A stretch of DNA of 64,000 nt from Limnomonas spitsbergensis (lineage: Eukaryota > Chlorophyta > Chlorophyceae > Chlamydomonadales): NCBI GenBank assembly GCA_037349105.1, contig JAYJMM010000113.1, forward strand, positions 1,116,001 through 1,180,000. Direction: 5' to 3'. Below are positions 53,275-64,000 of this stretch, piece by piece. The notes beneath the pieces are model-generated. The model searched no databases, was not told where the DNA came from, and worked only from the letters and a program-made list of their open reading frames with translations. Position 1 is the first letter of the stretch. Every line of letters begins with the position of its first letter. The position numbers and the translations under genes were made by a program.

Positions 53275-55332
53275 AATTGCTTACCTTCGCACAATCCTAG
53301 AACACTTAAAACTTGGACTCAGCAATCCACTGATCCACAACTTTACTTCTGTCAACACTTGGCATACACGCGGTCAGACCATCACCGTTGATCCAAATGC
53401 ACATGTAACAATCAATATGGGTTTATAATTCCTCAACTTTGACCGTCTAGTCTCTCCACACGGCTTACCCGGAATTCCACTTCCGGGGCCTTGCTAGATC
53501 TTTACTTGGCAACTCTTCAAGTTGAGGGTCGCTGCTAAATGCTATTTTCAGTCTGTTAAGGGCAGAATTTAGCTTTACAAACAAAAAATCAGATTCACAG
53601 CGCAAACAACGTTAGCATGAACTGGTGACTGAGGCTAGTCAGGCAAAAACCGCGTTGTCCTTTTTTTAGGACACAGGAAAGGCGCTTTATATCCGTGGGC
53701 GACTTCTTCCTCACGACAGTGACGGACGCCTACGGGTGAGCTCAGGACTACACGTTGGTCGCAAGATTGTACATGTTAGGCTGCTTTCTTGACTATGGAT
53801 AAGTAAAGCTTGTTCGGCTATGGGCCTCTCGCCTTAGCTTCCGGGGCGCGCACCGGGAGATCACGTGGGGATTCACTTACCGTGTATCTTTTGGAGACCC
53901 TCACGTGGCCAAGTAAGTTATACGCCCCTTTTTAAGTTTCGGATCCAGCCGAAAGTCGTCTTTTCTTTTCGGATACCGCCGAAACTGCCATTTTTTCCTT
54001 CGAACGTCTTGGTCGGTCGTTTCTTGGACCATCCGAAGGTCCAATTTTTCTTTCAGCCAATTCCATTTTTTTCGGTTGACGCCGAAACGGTTTTGTTTCT
54101 GTTCGGCCGTTTTTTGTTATTCTTATATCAAACATGGATGGCTTAGCACGGACGTGATTCTTGGCATACATCATGATCAGATGACATAGATGGGCCACAC
54201 AGTGGACTGCAGCTAGCCATGGGATATCATGTCTCAAAAGCTTGGCCACACCATTGAGGGTGCCGGTGAAATCGGATGCACCATCGCTTGCAAACCCGAC
54301 CACTTTCGTATGGTCGAGCTTGTTCAAAGTTCAAAGTTCAAAAAACGTCGGCGACACATCGGCAAAAACGCAGCCAGGCTTCGGCCTTCGGCCGAACCCA
54401 ACCGTCGATAACTTGCGGCCAACGGCCGCAGTCACCCTTTTTTTCTTTCGGCTCCCGCAGAAAGCCCCTACCGGGACTTTCGGCTTTTATTCTTTTCGTC
54501 CCAAAATCTTCGGCCGCCGATCGGCATTAACCTCGCTGTGCCGGACATATCATGATCAACATGTTGTCGTGGGAACCATTGGTCCGCGAAGTATTGAACC
54601 GCCCGGGTCGCCTCCTTCAAGGCCGCGTGTTGGGATGTGCCTCGCAGCCCGTCCATCATGATATATAGGTCATCCCTAGAGGGCAGGCTCCGGCGGAATG
54701 CCTTTGTATTGTATGCCTTGATATGGTGGTCCAGACACTCCTTCTGAGCTGCGGCTCTATCCTCCGGGGGGGGCCTGGCTGATTGGGCGGGGATTGGGAA
54801 AGCAGAATGCCGTGCACCGTGGTCGCCGGTGTTGCCCTTGGAGTGAGTCGCGACGGCATCAGCTGCTCCCGCGGAATGGCAATGGATTGCGGCCTAGGCG
54901 GCCGGCCTCCCCCTTTTGGCCCGGGCCACTCAGCTGGTGCTTCAATCTTAACAGGGGCGACGACAGGAAGGCCCCGGAGGTGAATGGCCGGGTCAGGCAC
55001 GCCTCTGTTATTTTGCCTACTGCGGCATGGTGAACGCTCGCCATCTCAGTTGGGACTTCATGCAATCTAGATCCGCACTCCCCTTGGATCAGTGTACCTT
55101 GCTGTCATTGAGCAGGTACCGCGATTACACTCAAGCTGTCCCTTTTGAAATTGGAATCCTCCGATGGGTCCACTGCCAATCCTGTTTTTTAAACCATGCT
55201 TAATGGCGGTCTTTAGGCCGTGCCCCCTAACTCTCCCTGACCTTCTGATGCAGTGGGCTCCAAGATTCACGCTCCTCACATCGCACGTCAGGCTCGGAGA
55301 TCCTCTCAGCTCACGTCACGTTGCTACTCAAG
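53275..55332. repeat. Array unit 11 (mosaic, 2,058 bp)
   Basis: The left part is unit-8-like (ctagccatggg, ctaccgggactttc at 54466, hAT fragment ending 54327). The right part is unit-9-like (gccgcgtgttgggatgtgcctcgcag at 54622, deletion at 54984). The switch lies between about 54480 and 54624. Confidence 0.85.
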
Positions 55333-55903
55333 AATTGCTTACCTTCGCACAATCCTAGAACACTTAAAACTTGGACTCAGCAATCCACTGATCCACAACT
55401 TTACTTCTGTCAACACTTGGCATACACGCGGTCAGACCATCACCGTTGATCCAAATGCACATGTAACAATCAATATGGGTTTATAATTCCTCAAATTTGA
55501 CCGTCTAGTCTCTCCACACGGCTTACCCGGAATTCCACTTCCGGGGCCTTGCTAGATCTTTACTTGGCAATTCTTCAAGTTAAGTATCGCTGCTAAATGC
55601 TATTTTCAGTCTGTTAAGGGCAGAATTTAGCTTTACAAACAAAAAATCAGATTCACAGCGCAAACAACGTAAGCATGAACTGGTGACTGAGGCTAGTCAG
55701 GCAAAAACCGTGTTGTCCTTTTTTAAGGACACAGGAAAGGCGCTTTATATCCTTGGGCGACTTCTTCCTCACGACAGTGACGGACGCCTACGGGTGAGCT
55801 CAGTGACTACACGTTGGTCACAATATTGTACATGTTAGGCTGCTTTCTTGACTATGGATAAGTAAAGCTTGCTCGGCTATGGGCCTCTCGCCTTAGCTTC
55901 AAG
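55333..55903. repeat. Array unit 12 (short, 571 bp)
   Basis: Copy of unit 7; starts the second 5,304-bp higher-order repeat. Confidence 0.9.
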
Positions 55904-58583
55904 AATTGCTTACCTTCGCACAATCCTAGAACACTTAAAACTTGGACTCAGCAATCCACTGATCCACAACTTTACTTCTGTCAACACTTGGCATACACGC
56001 GGTCAGACCATCACCGTTGATCCAAATGCACATGTAACAATCAATATGGGTTTATAATTCCTCAACTTTGACCGTCTAGTCTCTCCACACTGCTTACCCG
56101 GAATTCCACTTCCGGGGCCTTGCTAGATCTTTACTTGGCAACTCTTCAAGTTGAGGGTCGCTGCTAAATGCTATTTTCAGTCTGTTAAGGGCAGAATTTA
56201 GCTTTACAAACAAAAAATCAGATTCACAGCGCAAACAACGTTAGCATGAACTGGTGACTGAGGCTAGTCAGGCAAAAACCGCGTTGTCCTTTTTTTAGGA
56301 CACAGGAAAGGCGCTTTATATCCGTGGGCGACTTCTTCCTCACGACAGTGACGGACGCCTACGGGTGAGCTCAGGACTACACGTTGGTCGCAAGATTGTA
56401 CATGTTAGGCTGCTTTCTTGACTATGGATAAGTAAAGCTTGTTCGGCTATGGGCCTCTCGCCTTAGCTTCCGGGGCGCGCACCGGGAGATCACGTGGGGA
56501 TTCACTTACCGTGTATCTTTTGGAGACCCTCACGTGGCCAAGTAAGTTATACGCCCCTTTTTAAGTTTCGGATCCAGCCGAAAGTCGTCTTTTCTTTTCG
56601 GATACCGCCGAAACTGCCATTTTTTCCTTCGAACGTCTTGGTCGGTCGTTTCTTGGACCATCCGAAGGTCCAAATTTTCTTTCAGCCAATTCCATTTTTT
56701 TTCGGTTGACGCCGAAACGGTTTTGTTTCTGTTCGGCCGTTTTTTGTTATTCTTATATCAAACATGGATGGCTTAGCACGGACGTGATTCTTGGCATAAA
56801 TCATGATCAAATGACATAGATGGACCACACAGTGGACTGCAGCTAGCCATGGGATATCATGTCTCAAAAGCTTGGCCACACCATTGAGGGTGCCGGTGAA
56901 ATCGGATGCACCATCGCTTGCAAACCCGACCACTTTCGTATGGTCGAGCTTGTTCAAAGTTCAAAGTTCAAAAAACGTCGGCGACACATCGGCAAAAACG
57001 CAGCCAGGCTTCGGCCTTCGGCCGAACCCAACCGTCGATAACTTGCGGCCAACGGCCGCAGTCACCCTTTTTTTCTTTCGGCTCCCGCAGAAAGCCCCTA
57101 CCGGGACTTTCGGCTTTTATTCTTTTCGTCCCAAAATCTTCGGCCGCCGATCGGCATTAACCTCGCTGTGCCGGACATATCATGATCAACATGTTGTCGT
57201 GGGAACCATTGGTCCGCGAAGTATTGAACCGCCCGGGTCGCCTCCTTCAAGGCCGCCTGTTGGGATGTGCCTCACAGCCCGTCCATCATGATATATAGGT
57301 CATCCCTAGAGGGCAGGCTCCGGCGGAATGCCTTTGTATTGTATGCCTTGATATGGTGGTCTAGACACTCCTTCTGAGCTGCGGCTCTATCCTCCAGGGG
57401 GGGCATGGCTGATTGGGCGGGGATTGGGAAAGCAGAATGCCGTGCACCGTGGTCGCCGGTGTTGCCCTTGGAGTGAGTCGCGACGGCATCAGCTGCTCCC
57501 GCGGAATGGCAATGGATTGCGGCCTAGGCGGCCGGCCTCCCCCTTTTGGCCCGGGCCACTCAGCTGGTGCTTCAATCTTAACCGGGGCGACGACAGGAAG
57601 GCCCCGGAGGTGAATGGCCGCTGGACCGTCAACCATAATAAACGAGTATTTATACCATGTATCGTGTGCAAAACAAAGAAGAGAACGTGCAAAGCTGAAT
57701 CTGATTTGGCGCAAAAGCGGCAATCTGAAGTCCTGCGCACAGTAGCATGGCCATGATCTCAAACACGAGGAGAGCTGATGAGGATTCAATGAAGCTTAGT
57801 TGGGCACTTCTGTCCTCCATACGGAGCATGACAATACCCAGCCTCGCAACATGTGATAGCCCAGCTCTGAACTGCGACCATGCCAAGGGCTCAGACCGGT
57901 ACATGTATTTATGTAACGAGTTGTAGTTGCGGTCCATTTTGGTCAAGAGTAATCAAGCCAAGTACTGAATGGGACCAATGGAGAAAGTGTTGTCACTCGA
58001 TACTACCGTTATCATGACAGTTGTGTCCTGCCTTCCTTCCCGGTTCCGGAATTCCTGACGTTTCTCGAATGTCGGCCTTAAGGCGGCAGTTAGTCACATG
58101 CGCGCTCCTTATGTGTTGGCATGAGGGAGTCAGGGTCTGCTCAGGGTCAGGGTCTGCAAAGAATCAATGTCCACTTAGGGTCGGGGTCCGTTCAGGTCCA
58201 TGGTCCGTTCTGGTGTAGGGTCCGGTCAGGGTCCGGCTTGGGTCAGGCACGCCTCTGTTATTTTGCCTACTGCGGCATGGTGAACGCTCGCCATCTCAGT
58301 TGGGACTGCATGCAATCTAGATCCGCACTCCCTTTGGATCAGTGTACCTTGCTGTCATTGAGCAGGTACCGCGAGTACACTCAAGCTGTCCCTTTTGAAA
58401 TTGGAATCCTCCGATGGGTCCACTGCCAATCCTGTTTTTTAAACCATGCTTAATGGCGGTCTTTAGGCCGTGCCCCCTAACTCTCCCTGACCTTCTGATG
58501 CAGTGGGGCTCCAAGATTCACGCTCCTCACATCGCACGTCAGGCTCGGAGATCCTCTCAGCTCACGTCACATTGCTACTCAAG
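55904..58583. repeat. Array unit 13 (full, 2,680 bp)
   Basis: Copy of unit 8, 7,933 bp to its right; hAT fragment ends at 56957 (minus). Private variant tggaccacacag shared with unit 16. Confidence 0.9.
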
Positions 58584-60636
58584 AATTGCTTACCTTCGCA
58601 CACTCCTAGAACACTTAAAACTTGGACTCAGCAATCCACTGATCCACAACTTTACTTCTGTCAACACTTGGCATACACGCGGTCAGACCATCACCGTTGA
58701 TCCAAATGGACATGTAACAATCAATATGGGTTTATAATTCCTCAAATTTGACCGTCTAGTCTCTCCACACGGCTTACCCGGAATTCCACTTCCGGGGCCT
58801 TGCTAGATCTTTACTTGGCAACTCTTCAAGTTAAGTATCGCTGCTAAATGCTATTTTCAGTCTGTTAAGGGCAGAATTTAGCTTTACAAACAAAAAATCA
58901 GATTCACAGCGCAAACAACGTTAGCATGAACTGGTGACTTAGGCTAGTCAGGCAATAACCGCGTTGTCCTTTTTTAAGGACACAGGAAAGGCGCTTTATA
59001 TCCTTGGGCGACTTCTTCCTCACGACAGTGACGGACGCCTACGGGTGAGCTCAGTGACTACACGTTGGTCGCAATATTGTACATGTTAGGCTGCTTTCTG
59101 GACTATGGATAAGTAAAGCTTGTTCGGCTATGGGCCTCTCGCCTTAGCTTCCGGGGCGCGCACCGGGAGATCACGTGGGGGTTCACTGACCGTGTATCTT
59201 TTGGAGACCCTCACGTGGCCAAGTAAGTTATACGCCCCTTTTTAAGTTTCGGATCCAGCCGAAAGTCGTCTTTTGTTTTCGGATACCGCCGAAACTGCAA
59301 TTTTTTCCTTCGAACGTCTTGGTCGTTTCTTGGACCATCCGAAGGTCCAAATTTTCTTTCAGCCAATTCCATTTTTCGGTTGACGCCGAAACGGTTTTGT
59401 TTCTGTTCGACCGTTTTTTGTTATTCTTATATCAAACATGGATGGCTTAGCACGGACGTGATTCTTGGCATAAGTCATGATCAAATGACATAGATGGGCC
59501 ACACAGTGGACTGCAGCCAGCCATGGGATATCATGTCTCAAAAGCTTGGCCACACCATTGAGGGTGCCGGTGAAATCGGATGCACCATCGCTTGCAAACC
59601 CGACCACTTTCGTATGGTCGAGCTTGTTCAAAGTTCACAGTTCAAAAAACGTCGGCGACACATCAGCAAAAACGCAGCCAGGCTTCGGCCTTCGGCCGAA
59701 CCCAACCGTCGATAACTTGCGGCCAACGGCCGCAGTCACCCTTTTTTTCTTTCGGCTCCCGCAGAAAGCCCCTACCAAGACTTTCGGCTTTTATTCTTTT
59801 CGTCCCAAAATCTTCGGCCGCCGATCGGCATTAACCTCGCTGTGCCGGACATATCATGATCAACATGTTGTCGTGGGAACCATTGGTCCGCGAAGTATTG
59901 AACCGCCCGGGTCGCCTCCTTCAAGGCCGCGTGTTGGGATGTGCCTCGCAGCCCGTCCATCATGATATATAGGTCATCCCTAGAGGGCAGGCTCCGGCGG
60001 AATGCCTTTGTATTGTATGCCTTGATATGGTGGTCCAGACACTCCTTCTGAGCTGCGGCTCTATCCTCCGGGGGGGGCCTGGCTGATTGGGCGGGGATTG
60101 GGAAAGCAGAATGCCGTGCACCGTGGTCGCCGGTGTTGCCCTTGGAGTGAGTCGCGACGGCATCAGCTGCTCCCGCGGAATGGCAATGGATTGCGGCCTA
60201 GGCGGCCGGCCTCCCCCTTTTGGCCCGGGCCACTCAGCTGGTGCTTCAATCTTAACAGGGGCGACGACAGGAAGGCCCCGGAGGTGAATGGCCGGGTCAG
60301 GCACGCCTCTGTTATTTTGCCTACTGCGGCATGGTGAACGCTCGCCATCTCAGTTGGGACTTCATGCAATCTAGATCCGCACTCCCCTTGGATCAGTGTA
60401 CCTTGCTGTCATTGAGCAGGTACCGCGATTACACTCAAGCTGTCCCTTTTGAAATTGGAATCCTTCGATGGGTCCACTGCCAATCCTGTTTTTTAAACCA
60501 TGCTTAATGGCGGTCTTTAGGCCGTGCCCCCTAACTCTCCCTGACCTTCTGATGCAGTGGGCTCCAAGATTCACGCTCCTCACATCGCACGTCAGGCTCG
60601 GAGATCCTCTCAGCTCACGTCACGTTGCTACTCAAG
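58584..60636. repeat. Array unit 14 (deleted, 2,053 bp)
   Basis: Copy of unit 9; hAT fragment ends at 59631 (minus); deletion at 60290. Closes the second higher-order repeat. Confidence 0.9.
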
Positions 60637-61207
60637 AATTGCTTACCTTCGCACAATCCTAGAACACTTAAAACTTGGACTCAGCAATCCACTGATCCAC
60701 AACTTTACTTCTGTCAACACTTGGCATACACGCGGTCAGACCATCACCGTTGATCCAAATGCACATGTAACAATCAATATGGGTTTATAATTCCTCAAAT
60801 TTGACCGTCTAGTCTCTCCACACGGCTTACCCGGAATTCCACTTCCGGGGCCTTGCTAGATCTTTACTTGGCAATTCTTCAAGTTAAGTATCGCTGCTAA
60901 ATGCTATTTTCAGTCTGTTAAGGGCAGAATTTAGCTTTACAAACAAAAAATCAGATTCACAGCGCAAACAACGTAAGCATGAACTGGTGACTGAGGCTAG
61001 TCAGGCAAAAACCGTGTTGTCCTTTTTTAAGGACACAGGAAAGGCGCTTTATATCCTTGGGCGACTTCTTCCTCACGACAGTGACGGACGCCTACGGGTG
61101 AGCTCAGTGACTACACGTTGGTCACAATATTGTACATGTTAGGCTGCTTTCTTGACTATGGATAAGTAAAGCTTGCTCGGCTATGGGCCTCTCGCCTTAG
61201 CTTCAAG
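60637..61207. repeat. Array unit 15 (short, 571 bp)
   Basis: Copy of unit 7; starts the third higher-order repeat. Confidence 0.9.
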
Positions 61208-63887
61208 AATTGCTTACCTTCGCACAATCCTAGAACACTTAAAACTTGGACTCAGCAATCCACTGATCCACAACTTTACTTCTGTCAACACTTGGCATAC
61301 ACGCGGTCAGACCATCACCGTTGAGCCAAATGCACATGTAACAATCAATATGGGTTTATAATTCCTCAACTTTGACCGTCTAGTCTCTCCACACGGCTTA
61401 CCCGGAATTCCACTTCCGGGGCCTTGCTAGATCTTTACTTGGCAACTCTTCAAGTTGAGGGTCGCTGCTAAATGCTATTTTCAGTCTGTTAAGGGCAGAA
61501 TTTAGCTTTACAAACAAAAAATCAGATTCACAGCGCAAACAACGTTAGCATGAACTGGTGACTGAGGCTAGTCAGGCAAAAACCGCGTTGTCCTTTTTTT
61601 AGGACACAGGAAAGGCGCTTTATATCCGTGGGCGACTTCTTCCTCACGACAGTGACGGACGCCTACGGGTGAGCTCAGGACTACACGTTGGTCGCAAGAT
61701 TGTACATGTTAGGCTGCTTTCTTGACTATGGATAAGTAAAGCTTGTTCGGCTATGGGCCTCTCGCCTTAGCTTCCGGGGCGCGCACCGGGAGATCACGTG
61801 GGGATTCACTTACCGTGTATCTTTTGGAGACCCTCACGTGGCCAAGTAAGTTATACGCCCCTTTTTAAGTTTCGGATCCAGCCGAAAGTCGTCTTTTCTT
61901 TTCGGATACCGCCGAAACTGCCATTTTTTCCTTCGAACGTCTTGGTCGGTCGTTTCTTGGACCATCCGAAGGTCCAAATTTTCTTTCAGCCAATTCCATT
62001 TTTTTTCGGTTGACGCCGAAACGGTTTTGTTTCTGTTCGGCCGTTTTTTGTTATTCTTATATCAAACATGGATGGCTTAGCACGGACGTGATTCTTGGCA
62101 TAAATCATGATCAAATGACATAGATGGACCACACAGTGGACTGCAGCTAGCCATGGGATATCATGTCTCAAAAGCTTGGCCACACCATTGAGGGTGCCGG
62201 TGAAATCGGATGCACCATCGCTTGCAAACCCGACCACTTTCGTATGGTCGAGCTTGTTCAAAGTTCAAAGTTCAAAAAACGTCGGCGACACATCGGCAAA
62301 AACGCAGCCAGGCTTCGGCCTTCGGCCGAACCCAACCGTCGATAACTTGCGGCCAACGGCCGCAGTCACCCTTTTTTTCTTTCGGCTCCCGCAGAAAGCC
62401 CCTACCAAGACTTTCGGCTTTTATTCTTTTCGTCCCAAAATCTTCGGCCGCCGATCGGCATTAACCTCGCTGTGCCGGACATATCATGATCAACATGTTG
62501 TCGTGGGAACCATTGGTCCGCGAAGTATTGAACCGCCCGGGTCGCCTCCTTCAAGGCCGCCTGTTGGGATGTGCCTCACAGCCCGTCCATCATGATATAT
62601 AGGTCATCCCTAGAGGGCAGGCTCCGGCGGAATGCCTTTGTATTGTATGCCTTGATATGGTGGTCTAGACACTCCTTCTGAGCTGCGGCTCTATCCTCCG
62701 GGGGGGGCATGGCTGATTGGGCGGGGATTGGGAAAGCAGAATGCCGTGCACCGTGGTCGCCGGTGTTGCCCTTGGAGTGAGTCGCGACGGCATCAGCTGC
62801 TCCCGCGGAATGGCAATGGATTGCGGCCTAGGCGGCCGGCCTCCCCCTTTTGGCCCGGGCCACTCAGCTGGTGCTTCAATCTTAACCGGGGCGACGACAG
62901 GAAGGCCCCGGAGGTGAATGGCCGCTGGACCGTCAACCATAATAAACGAGTATTTATACCATGTATCGTGTGCAAAACAAAGAAGAGAACGTGCAAAGCT
63001 GAATCTGATTTGGCGCAAAAGCGGCAATCTGAAGTCCTGCGCATAGTAGCATGGCCATGATCTCAAACACGAGGAGAGCTGATGAGGATTCAATGAAGCT
63101 TAGTTGGGCACTTCTGTCCTCCATACGGAGCATGACAATACCCAGCCTCGCAACATGTGATAGCCCAGCTCTGAACTGCGACCATGCCAAGGGCTCAGAC
63201 CGGTACATGTATTTATGTAACGAGTTGTAGTTGCGGTCCATTTTGGTCAAGAGTAATCAAGCCAAGTACTGAATGGGACCAATGGAGAAAGTGTTGTCAC
63301 TCGATACTACCGTTATCATGACAGTTGTGTCCTGCCTTCCTTCCCGGTTCCGGAATTCCTGACGTTTCTCGAATGTCGGCCTTAAGGCGGCAGTTAGTCA
63401 CATGCGCGCTCCTTATGTGTTGGCATGAGGGAGTCAGGGTCTGCTCAGGGTCAGGGTCTGCAAAGAATCAATGTCCACTTAGGGTCGGGGTCCGTTCAGG
63501 TCCATGGTCCGTTCTGGTGTAGGGTCCGGTCAGGGTCCGGCTTGGGTCAGGCACGCCTCTGTTATTTTGCCTACTGCGGCATGGTGAACGCTCGCCATCT
63601 CAGTTGGGACTTCATGCAATCTAGATCCGCACTCCCTTTGGATGAGTGTATCTTGCTGTCATTGAGCAGGTACCGCGAGTACACTCAAGCTGTCCCTTTT
63701 GAAATTGGAATCCTCCGATGGGTCCACTGCCAATCCTGTTTTTTAAACCATGCTTAATGGCGGTCTTTAGGCCGTGCCCCCTAACTCTCCCTGACCTTCT
63801 GATGCAGTGGGGCTCCAAGATTCACGCTCCTCACATCGCACGTCAGGCTCGGAGATCCTCTCAGCTCACGTCACATTGCTACTCAAG
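61208..63887. repeat. Array unit 16 (full, 2,680 bp)
   Basis: Copy of units 8/13, hAT fragment ends at 62261 (minus). It carries the unit-9-type ctaccaagact at 62402 inside an otherwise unit-13-like background, suggesting gene conversion. Confidence 0.9.
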
Positions 63888-64000
63888 AATTGCTTACCTT
63901 CGCACACTCCTAGAACACTTAAAACTTGGACTCAGCAATCCACTGATCCACAACTTTACTTCTGTCAACACTTGGCATACACGCGGTCAGACCATCACCG
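63888..64000. repeat. Array unit 17 (cut by window edge)
   Basis: First 113 bp of the next unit; the array continues past the window. Confidence 0.9.

Larger units (their letters stand above)
32581..64000. repeat. Large tandem array (composite satellite) with higher-order structure
   Basis: Seventeen units counted from the recurring word aattgcttaccttcgcac. Lengths in order: 2676, 2676, 2067, 2674, 2677, 2049, 571, 2680, 2053, 571, 2058, 571, 2680, 2053, 571, 2680, then cut by the window edge. Units are nearly identical, and similarity is highest among units in the right half. From 47400 the pattern 571 + 2680 + 2053 (5,304 bp) repeats as a higher-order unit. Each full unit contains an LTR-like module, a ttcgg-rich part with a hAT fragment on the minus strand, a conserved coding-like block, and an agggtc-rich stretch. 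All open frames recur with the unit and carry frame breaks, so none is annotated as a gene. Confidence 0.95.

Noticed and set aside
32581..64000. CRISPR array or rDNA-type repeat
   Set aside because: Units are kilobase-long, contiguous and lack spacers, and no rRNA or tRNA sequence is recognisable.

Overview
The window looks like nuclear DNA from a green alga. The main clue is a secreted protein with a long Pro/Ser (SPPPP-type) hydroxyproline-rich region joined by a phase-matched intron to a four-blade Asp-box repeat domain. GT-AG introns, heavy transposon load, microsatellites and minisatellites also indicate a eukaryote. A chlorophyte or prasinophyte (volvocine or Cymbomonas-like) would fit, but the species assignment is inference. 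Only two host genes can be supported: the HRGP/Asp-box gene at the left edge (minus strand, running off the window) and one exon resembling FAB1/PIKfyve phosphoinositide kinase near 22.3 kb (minus).

Layout. 0-2.6 kb: HRGP/Asp-box gene with a minisatellite in its intron. 3.0-7.1 kb: an inverted-repeat-bounded element filled with several minisatellites. 7.3-9.3 kb: degenerate tandem repeats and an AT microsatellite. 9.3-22.2 kb: a large minus-strand retroelement with three long ORFs, all with CCHC zinc knuckles. ORF1 is Gag-like, ORF2 starts with a retropepsin-type DTA motif, and ORF3 has a Cys-rich zinc region plus two knuckles. No reverse transcriptase, RNase H or integrase is visible, and no matching left LTR was found. 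22.2-22.9 kb: FAB1-like exon and its minisatellite-bearing intron. 23.2-24.3 kb: an old, inverted copy of the element that forms the large array further right. 25.1-26.5 kb: a (GTAG)n tract, a 176-bp duplication and a GGTCTAGGA-type minisatellite. 26.7-28.2 kb: a decayed Helitron/PIF1-helicase relic. 28.4-29.8 kb: a PIF/Harbinger-like TIR element with a TAA target duplication, inserted in a repeat whose empty paralogue lies at 30.6 kb. 31.6-32.6 kb: an integrase C-terminal fragment and a possible methyltransferase-like tail.

From 32,581 to the right edge the window is one tandem array, about 31.4 kb and continuing beyond the window. Full units are about 2.67-2.68 kb, deletion variants about 2.05-2.07 kb, and there is a 571-bp short unit. 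In the right half these form a 5,304-bp higher-order repeat (571 + 2,680 + 2,053). Each full unit joins a noncoding LTR-like module, homologous to the 5' region of the 9-22 kb retroelement, to a fragment of a hAT-type transposase core (SDGAS...HCxxH). This composite satellite is the most unusual structure in the window. Most open frames in the array are shadows repeated at unit spacing, not genes.
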